NCBI RefSeq assembly: GCF_019710575.1
Contig: NZ_JAHWFK010000031.1
Location: forward strand, 186,001 to 250,000
Length of the DNA stretch: 64,000 bases
Source of the DNA: Paractinoplanes polyasparticus
GTDB taxonomy: Bacteria; Actinomycetota; Actinomycetes; Mycobacteriales; Micromonosporaceae
Direction: 5' to 3'
Below, piece after piece: positions 24,550 through 32,693 of this stretch. Both the position numbers and the translations under genes were made by a program. Positions within the stretch are counted from its first letter, which is position 1. The number at the start of each line of letters is the position of its first letter. The notes beneath the pieces are model-generated. The model saw only the letters and a program-made list of their open reading frames with translations. It searched no databases and had not been told where the DNA came from.

Positions 24550-25548
24550 ATGCAGCAGGTGAGCGCGTTGCCCGTGGTCGAGGCCTGGGCGACCTACCGC
24601 ACCAGCAGTGCGGCACAGTGGACGGCAGGACAGCTGGCCCGTCGTAAGAACGGCACCAAGGTCAGCGTCGTCATCCCGGCTCGCAACGAGCAGGCGACCG
24701 TCGGCGACATCGTCGGTGTCATCCGGCGTGCCCTGGTCGAGCGGGTGACACTGGTCGACGAGATCATCGTGGTCGATTCCCGTTCGACCGACGGCACCGC
24801 CGAGGTCGCCCGCGCGGCCGGCGCCCGCGTGGTCGCTCAGGACGAGATCACCCGCGACCTGCCGCGGATGGAGGGCAAGGGCGACGCGCTCTGGGCCGGG
24901 CTGGCCGCCAGCTCCGGCGACGTCGTCGCGTTCGTCGACGGAGACCTGCGCGACTTCTCCCCGGACTTCGTGACCGGGCTGCTCGGCCCGCTGCTCTCCG
25001 ACCGTACGGTCGAATTCGTCAAGGGCTTCTACCATCGGCCGCTGGTCAGGTCCGAAGGCGTCGAGGTGGACGGCGGCGGCCGGGTCACCGAACTCAGCGC
25101 CCGCCCGCTGATCAACCTGTTCTGGCCGGAGCTGGCCGGTTTCGTCCAGCCCCTGGCGGGCGAGTACGCGGGCCGCCGCGCCACTCTCGAGCGCATTCCG
25201 TTCGTCTCCGGCTACGGCGTCGAGATCGCCATGCTCATCGACCTGCTCGACCTCATCGGCCTGGACGCGCTGGCCCAGGTCGACCTGGGCGAGCGGCACC
25301 ACCGGCATCAGAGCATCGACGCCCTGGGGCGGATGTCCGCGCAGATCATGGTGACCGCCTGGAGCCGGCTGCACCGCCGCGGCCTGGTCACCGAGCCGCT
25401 GCCGCCGACCACCCTGCTCACCCAGTTCCAGCGCGGCGCCGGCGAAGGGCTGCCGCACCTGAACCGCGACATCGTGGTGACCGACGTGGGCGTCGACGAG
25501 AGGCCGCCTCTGGTCTCCCTGCCGCGACATGCGGTGCGCGCCGCATGA
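24550..25548 (+). CDS. gpgS: Glucosyl-3-phosphoglycerate synthase (GT81)
   Basis: 332 aa. GpgS transfers glucose from NDP-glucose to 3-phosphoglycerate, the first step of methylglucose lipopolysaccharide or glucosylglycerate synthesis. Recognised by 'KVSVVIPARNEQATVGDIVGVI', 'LVDEIIVVDSRSTDGTAEVA', the metal-binding 'VAFVDGDLRDFSPDFV', 'FYHRPL' and 'QPLAGEYAGRRATLERIPFVSGYG' (spread over about 24 residues). The usual 'DSDSTD' is 'DSRSTD' here. The stop overlaps the ATG of a GT4 glycosyltransferase (ATGA), which is therefore a candidate for a later step. Confidence 0.9.
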   Translation: MQQVSALPVVEAWATYRTSSAAQWTAGQLARRKNGTKVSVVIPARNEQATVGDIVGVIRRALVERVTLVDEIIVVDSRSTDGTAEVARAAGARVVAQDEITRDLPRMEGKGDALWAGLAASSGDVVAFVDGDLRDFSPDFVTGLLGPLLSDRTVEFVKGFYHRPLVRSEGVEVDGGGRVTELSARPLINLFWPELAGFVQPLAGEYAGRRATLERIPFVSGYGVEIAMLIDLLDLIGLDALAQVDLGERHHRHQSIDALGRMSAQIMVTAWSRLHRRGLVTEPLPPTTLLTQFQRGAGEGLPHLNRDIVVTDVGVDERPPLVSLPRHAVRAA

Positions 25549-26651
25549 GGGTTCTGGTCAACGCCGGGCCGTGGCTTCCCGTGCCGCCGCGCGGTTACGG
25601 GGGAATCGAGAACGTGGTCGCCACGCTCGTGCCGGAGCTGCGCGAGCTCGGCGTCGAGGTGGTCCTGGCGACGGTCGCCGACAGCGAGCTGGCGGTCGAC
25701 GAGCGGCTCGCGGTCTTCCCACGCGGGCAGTTCCCGCTGCTGCAACGGCCGTACAACCAGGTCTGTGGTGTCGTGCCGGCGCATCAGAACGCTGTTCTGC
25801 GCCGGGTCGCGGCCGGCGACATCGACCTGGTGCACGACCATGTCGAGGCGGCCGGCCTGACCACCCTCGCCGCTCTGGGGCTCCCCTCCCTGCACACGCT
25901 CCACTGGGACCTGCAGAAGCACCCCGCGCTGTACGGGACGTTCGACAGTCACGTCCGGGTCAACGGCGTCTCCGCCGATCAGTTGAGCCACGCCCCGGAG
26001 GCGCTGCGGCGGCACTCGGTCGGGCACGTGCACCTGGCCACCCCGCTCGCCGTCGGGGCGGACCGCAGGCAAGCGGTGCCCAAGGAGGCGTACGCGGTGG
26101 TTCTGGGTCGCATCACCGCGGGCAAGGGTCAGGATCTCGCCGCCCGGCTGGCCCACGAGCACCGGTTCGATCTGGTGCTCGCCGGCCCGGTCGGCCCCTG
26201 CCACAACCCGGAGGACCTGGCCGCCGCCGACCAGCAGAACCCGGACGTCGTGTTCTGGCGGGAGAAGGTCGCGCCGTACGTGGACGGCACTCGGGTCCGC
26301 TGGATCGGCTCGGTCATGGGCAAAGCCCGCGACGAGCTGGTAGCCGGCGCGCGGGTGGCGTTGTTCCCGTTGCGCTGGAACGAGCCGGGCGGGACGGCCG
26401 TGGTCGAATCGCTCGCCCTGGGTACGCCGGTGGTCGGCATCGCCCGCGGCTGCCTGCCGGAACTGGTCGAGCACGGCCGCACCGGTCTGCTCACCGCCGA
26501 CGAGGACCAACTCGGCGAGCTGATCGAGGCCGCGGACGCTCTCGACGAGCGCGAGTGCCGCGAGGAAGCGGCCCGCCGCTTCACCCCGGCGGTGATGGCG
26601 GCCCAGTATCTGGGGATCTACGAGCGCTTGATCGAGCGGCGACCCGTGTAA
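25545..26651 (+). CDS. GT4-family glycosyltransferase
   Basis: 368 aa, GT-B fold. N-terminal 'PPRGYGGIENVVATLVPEL' is the glycine-rich acceptor-domain loop; the C-terminal GT4 signature is 'LFPLRWNEPGGTAVVESLALGTPVVG' with the E-x7-E pair that binds the nucleotide sugar. 'VVLGRITAGKGQDLA' marks the inter-domain strand. Co-translated with gpgS (four-base overlap), so it probably acts on a glucosylglycerate-derived or other small glycoside; the specific reaction is not readable from sequence. Confidence 0.85.
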   Translation: MRVLVNAGPWLPVPPRGYGGIENVVATLVPELRELGVEVVLATVADSELAVDERLAVFPRGQFPLLQRPYNQVCGVVPAHQNAVLRRVAAGDIDLVHDHVEAAGLTTLAALGLPSLHTLHWDLQKHPALYGTFDSHVRVNGVSADQLSHAPEALRRHSVGHVHLATPLAVGADRRQAVPKEAYAVVLGRITAGKGQDLAARLAHEHRFDLVLAGPVGPCHNPEDLAAADQQNPDVVFWREKVAPYVDGTRVRWIGSVMGKARDELVAGARVALFPLRWNEPGGTAVVESLALGTPVVGIARGCLPELVEHGRTGLLTADEDQLGELIEAADALDERECREEAARRFTPAVMAAQYLGIYERLIERRPV

Positions 26652-26752
26652 GTCGCGGGCCCGGTCCGGCTCGAACGGATCCTCGAGAGAGGTGAACTTC
26701 GAGCCGCCGGGCCCGTCGACCATGGTGTGACCCCGTGACCGCTGCTGGGACC

Positions 26753-26787
26753 TTGTTCGGTCGTGCAGCGTGAAATATATTGCATAT
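26753..26787 (+). promoter_or_regulatory. Promoter of the alpha/beta hydrolase gene with an AATATATTGCATAT element
   Basis: TTGTTC (26753-26758) and TATATT (26776-26781) are separated by 17 bp, a good promoter. The sequence AATATATTGCATAT (26774-26787) overlaps the -10 box. A closely related sequence, AATATGTTGCATGC, occurs at 36861-36874 at the start of the GntR-family gene, so both could be bound by the same regulator. That link is inference. Confidence 0.5.
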
Positions 26788-26855
26788 CGGAGGGGACACT
26801 TTCGGATCGCTCGGTCCGCACCGCGAGGCGGCGCGGCAACGAAGGGACGAGTCTC

Positions 26856-27563
26856 ATGAGCACCACCGGGCAAGAGATCAAGAACGTCGTGCTCGTGCAC
26901 GGCGCGTTCGCGGACGGTTCGGGCTGGCGCGGGGTGTACGACAATCTGACGGCTCGGGGCTACCGGGTCACGATCGTGCAGAACCCGCTCACCTCGCTCG
27001 AGGACGACGTCGCGGCGACCACGCGGGTGCTCGACCGGCTGGACGGCCCGGCGATTCTCGTCGGCCACTCCTGGGGCGGCACCGTCATCACCGAGGCGGG
27101 CGTCCACCCCAAGGTCGTCGGCCTGGTCTACGTGTCGGCGCTCGCGCCTGACGCCGGTGAGACCACCGCCCAGCAGTACGAGGGATTCGCGGCGACGCCC
27201 GACTTCGTCATCGACGTGGCCGAGGACGGGTACGGCTTCCTCAACCCCGACAAGTTCAAGGCCGGCTTCGCCGCGGACGCGAGCGACGTCGACGCGGCCT
27301 TCCTCCGCGACTCGCAGGTGCCCGTCAACATGGCGGCGTTCGGCACAGCGGTGAAGAACGCCGCCTGGCACGACAAGCCGAGCTGGGCTGCCATCGCGAC
27401 CGACGACCGGGCGTTCGACCAGGCGATGCTGCAGCACATGGCCAAGCGCATCGGCGCGCAGGTCACCAGCGTCCCGGCCAGTCACGCCCTGTTCCTGACC
27501 CAGTCCGGGGCTGTCTCCGACGTGATCGTGACCGCCGCGCAGAACGCGGCCGGCGCTCGCTGA
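26856..27563 (+). CDS. Alpha/beta hydrolase
   Basis: About 235 aa from the ATG at 26856. The oxyanion segment is 'VVLVHGAFADGSGWRGV', nucleophile elbow 'VGHSWGG' (Ser at about 72), acid in 'IATDDRAFDQAML' and catalytic His in 'PASHALFLTQ'. This is the small cofactor-free esterase group (AB_hydrolase_6, similar to EstA or hydroxynitrile-lyase-like proteins). It stands alone behind a strong promoter. Substrate unknown. An extended in-frame start at 26763 would lie inside the promoter and is unlikely. Confidence 0.87.
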   Translation: MSTTGQEIKNVVLVHGAFADGSGWRGVYDNLTARGYRVTIVQNPLTSLEDDVAATTRVLDRLDGPAILVGHSWGGTVITEAGVHPKVVGLVYVSALAPDAGETTAQQYEGFAATPDFVIDVAEDGYGFLNPDKFKAGFAADASDVDAAFLRDSQVPVNMAAFGTAVKNAAWHDKPSWAAIATDDRAFDQAMLQHMAKRIGAQVTSVPASHALFLTQSGAVSDVIVTAAQNAAGAR

Positions 27564-27582
27564 CACACCGACCACCCGACCC

Positions 27583-27615
27583 GGGCCGGCTCGCACATGC
27601 CCCGTGAGCCGGCCC
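27583..27615. terminator. Probable intrinsic terminator after the hydrolase gene
   Basis: GGGCCGGCTC (27583-27592) pairs perfectly with GAGCCGGCCC (27606-27615) around a 13-base loop, 20 bp after the hydrolase stop and 25 bp before the next ATG. There is no U-tract. Confidence 0.55.
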
Positions 27616-27639
27616 CGAGCCTTGCCGGAGTGTGACCGC

Positions 27640-28287
27640 ATGTCCATCACGCCGTTCCAGGTGGCGCTGTGGATCGAGCTCCTCGCGGCGGGACTCGGTG
27701 GCCTGCAGGGGGCCCTGTTCGCGGCGGGGGAGAGGCACCGCCGCATCGACGTGTTCGGCGTCATGGTGATCGGGCTCGCCGTGTCGCTCGGGGGAAGCCT
27801 GCTACGCGACATCGTGCTCGATCAGCGGCCGGTCGTGATCTGGATGAACTGGTACCTGCTGGTGGCGGCGGCCTCAGCGATCATCGGCATGCTGTCGCAG
27901 CCGGTGTTCGCGCGAGCGGACTGGCTGATCACCGTGCTCGACGCCGTCGTCATGGGACTGTTCGGCGCGATCGGGGCGTCCAAGGCCTTGTCCCTGGGCG
28001 TCGGTGAAGCCGGGGCGCTGGTCGTCGGCGTCATCGGAGCCATCGGAGGCGGCATGCTGCGCGACGTCATCATGAACCTGCCGATCTCGTTCCTGCAGGT
28101 CGGCACGCTCTATGCCGTCGCCGCCGGGGCCGGAGCCGGCACGTTCGTCCTGCTCGCCACGTTCGGCACACCGACCCCGATCGCAGGCCTGGTCTGCGTG
28201 GCCGTGACCACGGCCGTGCGCCTGGCCGCCGTTCGCTTCGGCTGGACCTTTCCCGAGCAGCGTGCGGTGGGCCCTCGTACCCCGTAG
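27640..28287 (+). CDS. TRIC-family (UPF0126) cation channel protein
   Basis: About 215 aa, seven hydrophobic helices in two repeated halves, each with the glycine-rich signature of the UPF0126/TRIC domain: 'GLAVSLGGSLLRDIVL' and 'GVIGAIGGGMLRDVIM'. Prokaryotic TRIC homologues form trimeric channels selective for monovalent cations. I start at the ATG at 27640 because helix 1 begins directly after it. It converges with the minus-strand sigma-factor gene 17 bp downstream. Confidence 0.9.
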   Translation: MSITPFQVALWIELLAAGLGGLQGALFAAGERHRRIDVFGVMVIGLAVSLGGSLLRDIVLDQRPVVIWMNWYLLVAAASAIIGMLSQPVFARADWLITVLDAVVMGLFGAIGASKALSLGVGEAGALVVGVIGAIGGGMLRDVIMNLPISFLQVGTLYAVAAGAGAGTFVLLATFGTPTPIAGLVCVAVTTAVRLAAVRFGWTFPEQRAVGPRTP

Positions 28288-28304
28288 ACCGCCCGCGCGG
28301 CGGC

Positions 28305-28817
28305 TCAGCTGTTCATCAGCGCATTGCGCAGATGCCGGACGCCGTAATGCGCGCGAGATTTCACGGTGCCCACGGGAAGGCCGAGCCGGTCGGCCACCTC
28401 GTCGACGGAATATCCGTTCACATACAATTCCAGCAGGACGGACCGGTGGCCGGCGCCGAGTTGGCCGACGGCGTGCCGCAGAGTGAGTGAGGCGATTGCC
28501 GTTTCCGCCGCGGCATTCGTCGAGGCGGTCAGTTCCGTCTCGGCCAGGCCGACCTCCACGGGCCGCGTCTGCGTTTTCCGGTACGCGTCGATCGCGAGGC
28601 GCCGGGCAACCGTGAACAGCCAGCGACGCTGCCGCTCCGGGTCGGTGGGCACCTGATCCAGGTTGCGCCAGGCCCTCAGCATCGTCTCCTGCACCAGGTC
28701 CTCGGCAGTGCAGGGGGCGCCCGGCGGGGTCAGCCGGCGGAGGTAGCGGAGAAGCGCGCTCACGTTGTCCCGGTGCAGATCCCGCATGTGCGCCTCGGCG
28801 GCGATGGATGTCGGCAT
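28305..28817 (-). CDS. ECF RNA polymerase sigma factor, SigL-like
   Basis: 170 aa. Region 2 is 'LLRYLRRLTPPGAPCTAEDLVQETMLRAWRNL' (distributed family pattern) with 'RRWLFTVARRLAIDAYRK'; region 4 is 'LGAGHRSVLLELYVNGYSVDEVADRLGLPVGTVKSRAHYGVRHLR'-type helices. It resembles the SigL/SigK group, which normally is followed by a zinc-finger anti-sigma gene; none follows here because a convergent channel gene sits 17 bp away. It may be controlled by an anti-sigma factor elsewhere. Confidence 0.9.
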   Translation of the reverse strand: MPTSIAAEAHMRDLHRDNVSALLRYLRRLTPPGAPCTAEDLVQETMLRAWRNLDQVPTDPERQRRWLFTVARRLAIDAYRKTQTRPVEVGLAETELTASTNAAAETAIASLTLRHAVGQLGAGHRSVLLELYVNGYSVDEVADRLGLPVGTVKSRAHYGVRHLRNALMNS

Positions 28818-29051
28818 CGTGTCTCCCCGTCAATTCCCAGCAAGTCGGGGAAGCGTACGGGGATGCCTGTTAATTCCTACTCTATTGCCTGTGAATCAGC
28901 AGGTGAATGAGACGTCCGGCGATACCACGGAATGCGCCGGAAAGAAAAGGTGATCTGTTTGTCGCCGGGTCGCCGGCGGCCCGGACGCCCCGCGATGGCT
29001 CTTCATCGTGCACTACGTGTCCGGATGGGCCGGGTTCACTCGCCATCGGCC
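28818..29051. other. AT-richer intergenic region upstream of the ECF sigma gene
   Basis: About 230 bp. The part nearest the sigma gene (28860-28960) is unusually AT-rich for this DNA, containing TTAATTCCTACTCTATTG and GAAAGAAAAGG, and probably holds the sigma-factor promoter on the minus strand. The rest shows no reading frame I can support. Confidence 0.4.
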
Positions 29052-29165
29052 TCACCTAAACGGCAGACTAATTAACTCCACGCCCATCTCGGCGTCATCC
29101 GCGGGCAGCTCTTCCAGACTGGCCCTCGAGAGGGGCTGATCCGAGACGATCGCGACTCGAAGCAC
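29052..29165 (-). CDS. Short hypothetical protein (37 aa), possibly a fragment
   Basis: GTG at 29165 is preceded by a strong GGAAGGAG ribosome-binding site (29171-29178, minus strand) at five bases spacing. The product begins [20 protein letters not shown] and ends VELISLPFR. The pattern (R-V-hydrophobic-S followed by a helix with Leu/Glu) resembles the first beta-alpha unit of small actinobacterial proteins beginning 'RVLVVxxEPL', so it could be the truncated start of a larger gene. It lies in a stretch with other broken genes. Confidence 0.4.
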   Translation of the reverse strand: MLRVAIVSDQPLSRASLEELPADDAEMGVELISLPFR

Positions 29166-29232
29166 GACGGCTCCTTCCGGGAGTGGGCCACGGTCACGGC
29201 AATCCGGCGTTGGAACGTTCAATCTCGGTGCC

Positions 29233-29842
29233 CCGCGCTGTGTGGTCGCCGGCTGGTCCGGCGGCGGCCCGCACGCCCTGGCGACGGCCGCGCGGCTGCC
29301 GGAGCGAGTGGCCGGGGCGCTGGTGATCGCTGGGGCCGCGCCGTATCGGGCCGATGGCCTGGACTTCCTGGCCGGCATGGGCGCCGACAATGTCACGGAG
29401 TTCGGCCTGGCCGCGCGCGGAGAGCGCGAACTGCGCCCGTTCCTCGAGAAGGAGGCCGAGGCGATGCGCCAGACCGACGCGGCCAGCCTGGTCGCCGGGT
29501 TGTCGAGCCTGCTGCCCCCGGTAGACCGTGCCGTGCTGACCGACGAGTTCGGCGCCGATCTGACTGCCAACATCGCGGAGGCGCTGCGCCTGGGTGATGA
29601 CGGATGGGTCGACGACGACCTGGCCCCTGACCCGCGACTGGGGGTTCGAACTGGGCGAGATCAGGGTGCCGACCTTCCTGTGGCAGGGCAGCGAGGACCT
29701 GATGGTGCCGTACGCCCATGGCCGTTGGCTCGCCGCCCATATGCCGGGGGTGACCGCCCAGCTGGAACAGGGCGAGGGGCACCTGTCGGTGTTCCTCGGC
29801 GCCGCGGCCCGCATGGTCGACGAACTCGTCACCGTGCTGTGA
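29233..29842 (+). pseudogene. Alpha/beta hydrolase pseudogene, truncated and frameshifted
   Basis: The conserved region begins at the nucleophile elbow '[23 protein letters not shown]'-type sequence (from about 29236) without the preceding ~80 residues that carry the oxyanion motif. It runs in one frame to '[11 protein letters not shown]' (about 29628) and continues in another as '[20 protein letters not shown]', '[15 protein letters not shown]' and 'GEGHLSVFL' to a TGA at 29842. The two halves join at the expected homologous position, so a one- or two-base indel near GGCCCCTGACCCG broke the gene. The usual catalytic Asp and His segments are still visible in the second half. Confidence 0.72.
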
Positions 29843-29872
29843 ATCCGGGCCGGGCGCGGAGCTGCGGCGAGG

Positions 29873-30044
29873 TCAGTGTTGGGCCAGGTGGAAGAAGTGG
29901 ATCGGCGAGTTGGGGGTGCAACCGATCCCGAGGGGCCGTCACCGTGTCGACGCGGTTGCCGACCCGGACGGCCTGGTGGTAGTGCAATGCGTTGAGCTGG
30001 GTGTCGCCGTATCCCGGTGTAGCGAAGAACGCGGGCTCACTCAT
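29873..30044 (-). pseudogene. RidA (YjgF/UK114) gene fragment
   Basis: An ATG at 30044 opens 'MSEPAFFATPGYGDTQLNAL', then '[15 protein letters not shown]', which looks like the first 35 residues of the actinobacterial RidA-like imine deaminase family ('LNALHYSQAVRVGDRVEISGQGGWDD' in relatives, from memory). After this the similarity stops: the frame continues as low-complexity Pro/Arg sequence, and another frame ends in '[12 protein letters not shown]' at 29873. The catalytic arginine region is absent, so it is a remnant. Confidence 0.5.
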
Positions 30045-30236
30045 GCCGGCCTGGTTCTTTCCCGTTGTTGTTGCTGCCGTGTCGACTCGCCATCCGACAC
30101 CCTGTGGTGGGAACAAGCTCAAGAGCGGCGTCGTCACGGCCCGCACCAACGCGTGGTTGACCGTGTTCCTGGAACAAGGTGTCGACTGGCGGGGAAGGAA
30201 GCAGTCCGAGCCGATCGTCGGGAGGCGGGCCGATTC

Positions 30237-32066
30237 GTGAGCCAGGAACGCCGATGGCGGTGGTGGCACTGGGCGCCGCTGATCCCGTTGACCCTCGTGG
30301 CCGTGGTTCTGGCCTGGCTCAACCGGAATCCCTGGTGGGGCTGGGCGCTGCCGGCGGTGCTGCTGGCCGGGCTCGGGCTCACTGCCCGGCGGTGGGTGCG
30401 CGGGCGGTTCGTGATCCGAGCCGGGGCGTGGTTGCTGGCCGCCGTTCTGGTCTCGGCGTTGGTGGTCGTCGCGCATCCGCCGCCGCGGAACCGGGTCGCG
30501 GGCGGAGAGGAACGTCGGGTGACGGCCGAGGTGCCGACGGGGCAGGGCCCGGTCACCGGTGTGCTCAACGACGAGCGGTCGGTCGAGATCTTCGCCGGCA
30601 TCCCGTACGCCCGGCCGCCGGTGGGCGACCTGCGCTGGCGCCCGCCGGAACCGCCGGCGAGCCGGGCCGGCGTCCTCGCGGCCGACCGTTTCTCCGACGT
30701 ACCGGTTCAGGGAACTTCGACGTTCTTCACCCGGGCGTTGTCCCGGATGGTCCAGGTGCCGCTGGAGGAGACGCTTCTCAACCCCTACCCGGCCGGTGAG
30801 GACAGCCTGACGCTGAACATCTGGCGCAGCTCGAAGCCCGCCGCGAGTCCGCGGCCGGTTCTGGTCTACATCGCGGGCGGCGGCTTCGCGACGGGTTCCG
30901 GCGCCCTTCCGCTCTACGACGGCGAAAGCCTCGCCGCGCGGGGCGAGACCATCACGGTCACGTTCAATTACCGGCTGGGCGTGCTCGGCTTCCTGTCCCA
31001 CCCCGAACTGGCCGCCGAGTCCGCGCAGCAGGTGTCGGGCAACTACGGGATTCTCGACCAGATCGCGGCGCTGACCTGGGTGCGCGACAACATCGCGGCG
31101 TTCGGCGGTAACCCGGGCCGGGTGACGATCGCCGGGGAGTCGGCCGGCGGCGAGAGTGTCTGCCTGCTGGGTGCGTCGCCGCTGGCCCGGGGGCTGGTGC
31201 ACAGCATCATCGGGAGCAGCGGCGCCTGCATGGGCACCACCGGCGACGCCGGCCACGGCGACCAGGCCGACACTCGTACTGTCGCTCTGGACGTGGGGAG
31301 GCGATTGAGCGAGGAGCTCGGGGGCGCGTCGGTGCGAGAGATGCGGGCGATGCCGGCCGAGCGGATCCAGTCGGCCGCCGAGTCGCTGGCCGCGCATTGG
31401 CGGCCCTCGGTCGACGGTCATGTGCTGCCGAAGCCACCAGCCGAGATCTACGCCGCCGGTGAGCAGCTCGACGTCCCGATCCTGGTCGGCAGCAACGCCG
31501 ACGAGTCGTCGCTCATCCGGGCCGACCCGCCGGAGACCGGGGTGGAGGACTACGCGGCATCGGTCCGGGAGACGTACGGGCCGGACGCCGGCGCGTTCCT
31601 GCGGTTGTATCCGGGCGGCTCGCCGGACGAGGTGCTCGAGTCGACGCTGCAGGCGAGCACGGACAGAGTCATGACCCGGGCCATGCACCGCTGGGGTCTC
31701 CTGCAGACCAGGACCGGCGACGCCCCGGCGTACGTCTATTTCTTCACTCGCGTCCCGCCGGAGCCCGGGCTGGAGAAGTTCGGGGCTTACCACGGGGCGG
31801 AGGTGATGTACGCGTACGACAACCTCGGCCACGACGGTCAGCCCGACTACGAGCCGGCCGACTACCGGCTGCGCGACCACATGAGCGCGTACTGGATCAA
31901 CTTCGTGCGCCGGGGCGATCCCAACGGGCCCGGGCTGCCGCGCTGGCCGACCGTGGAGCACGCGCCCGCTCAGGTGATGGGCTTCGGCGACAGCACCGCG
32001 CTCCAACCGCGCCCGCGAGCCGAGGCGGTCGATTTCTGGATGGACTACCGGGGGCCGATCGCGTGA
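30237..32066 (+). CDS. Type B carboxylesterase with N-terminal membrane helices
   Basis: About 609 aa from the GTG at 30237, with GGAGG 11 bases upstream. Three hydrophobic helices in the first 85 residues anchor the protein; the rest is a full carboxylesterase/cholinesterase domain placed outside the membrane. Seen: 'EIFAGIPYARPPVGDLRWRPP', 'EDSLTLNIWR', oxyanion 'IAGGGFATGS', nucleophile 'GESAGGESV', acid in 'VGSNADESSLI' and catalytic His in 'FGAYHGAEVMYAY'. The first glycine of the HGGG oxyanion motif is replaced ('AGGG' for 'HGGG'). N-terminal membrane anchoring is less common in this family, which is usually soluble or secreted. Confidence 0.88.
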   Translation: MSQERRWRWWHWAPLIPLTLVAVVLAWLNRNPWWGWALPAVLLAGLGLTARRWVRGRFVIRAGAWLLAAVLVSALVVVAHPPPRNRVAGGEERRVTAEVPTGQGPVTGVLNDERSVEIFAGIPYARPPVGDLRWRPPEPPASRAGVLAADRFSDVPVQGTSTFFTRALSRMVQVPLEETLLNPYPAGEDSLTLNIWRSSKPAASPRPVLVYIAGGGFATGSGALPLYDGESLAARGETITVTFNYRLGVLGFLSHPELAAESAQQVSGNYGILDQIAALTWVRDNIAAFGGNPGRVTIAGESAGGESVCLLGASPLARGLVHSIIGSSGACMGTTGDAGHGDQADTRTVALDVGRRLSEELGGASVREMRAMPAERIQSAAESLAAHWRPSVDGHVLPKPPAEIYAAGEQLDVPILVGSNADESSLIRADPPETGVEDYAASVRETYGPDAGAFLRLYPGGSPDEVLESTLQASTDRVMTRAMHRWGLLQTRTGDAPAYVYFFTRVPPEPGLEKFGAYHGAEVMYAYDNLGHDGQPDYEPADYRLRDHMSAYWINFVRRGDPNGPGLPRWPTVEHAPAQVMGFGDSTALQPRPRAEAVDFWMDYRGPIA

Positions 32067-32093
32067 GCAGGGGTCCGGATCCCTGTATGGCGG

Positions 32094-32468
32094 TCAACCG
32101 GGCCGGCGGGTGAATGTGTTGCGCAGCTCGACGATGCGCCCGTCCGGCCCGATGACCGCGTGCTCGATGCCGGCGACGGTGATGACGGCTCCGTCTATCG
32201 TGCGGGCCGCGCACACCCACTCCACCCGTTGACGGCCGTCGGGCAGCACCATGGTGTTCCAGTAGAGCTTGGTCGCGGTGTGGAAGGTGATGAACCCCTG
32301 GTTGAACTCGCGGATGGCCGCCGCTCCCGGCACCGGGGCGTCGTCGATCTGCACCACGGCATCCGGATCGAACAGGTCCAGCAGGTCGTCCAGGGCTACC
32401 TTGTCGGCGACCGCGCGATCGGTCGCGGCGAGGTAGCGGTCGAGCGTCAGGGGCGGTGCCTCAGTCAT
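32094..32468 (-). CDS. SnoaL/NTF2-like protein
   Basis: 124 aa, single-domain cone-shaped alpha+beta barrel of the NTF2/SnoaL superfamily: 'LDRYLAATDRAVADKVALDDLLDLF' forms the N-terminal helices, then strands 'AVVQIDDAPVPGAAAIREFNQGF' and 'VEWVCAARTIDGAVITVAGIEHAVI'. Such proteins act as small isomerases, cyclases or ligand-binding proteins. The gene is divergent from the SARP regulator and shares a 225-bp promoter region with it. Confidence 0.8.
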   Translation of the reverse strand: MTEAPPLTLDRYLAATDRAVADKVALDDLLDLFDPDAVVQIDDAPVPGAAAIREFNQGFITFHTATKLYWNTMVLPDGRQRVEWVCAARTIDGAVITVAGIEHAVIGPDGRIVELRNTFTRRPG

Positions 32469-32693
32469 GTAACAAGGTCCTTCCGGGGGCGAGAGGGGTC
32501 AGCTGCAGCTTCCACAGCTCGTCGTCGATGATTCACGCCTTGCTCACGACGGCCGAACGAGACTGATCTTCACCTCGACACGCTGATCAACATCGATTCA
32601 GCAGATCGTATTAAGGGCTTCTAAGCTGTGGCCGGTGACCATTGTCCGTCGACGCTGGTGGGGGCCGCTTTCGTGACCGGGCCGGAGGGCGAC

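Noticed and set aside
26652-26722. Minus-strand stretch reading MVDGPGGSKFTSLEDPFEPD
   Set aside because: The short peptide looks protein-like and could be a relic, but the frame continues antisense into the GT4 gene without a stop and I recognise no family; too weak to list.
25308-27812. A very long minus-strand open frame of over 800 codons covering GT4 and hydrolase genes
   Set aside because: The composition is that of an antisense frame; both strands' known genes (GT4, hydrolase, GpgS end) are read on the plus strand with good motifs.
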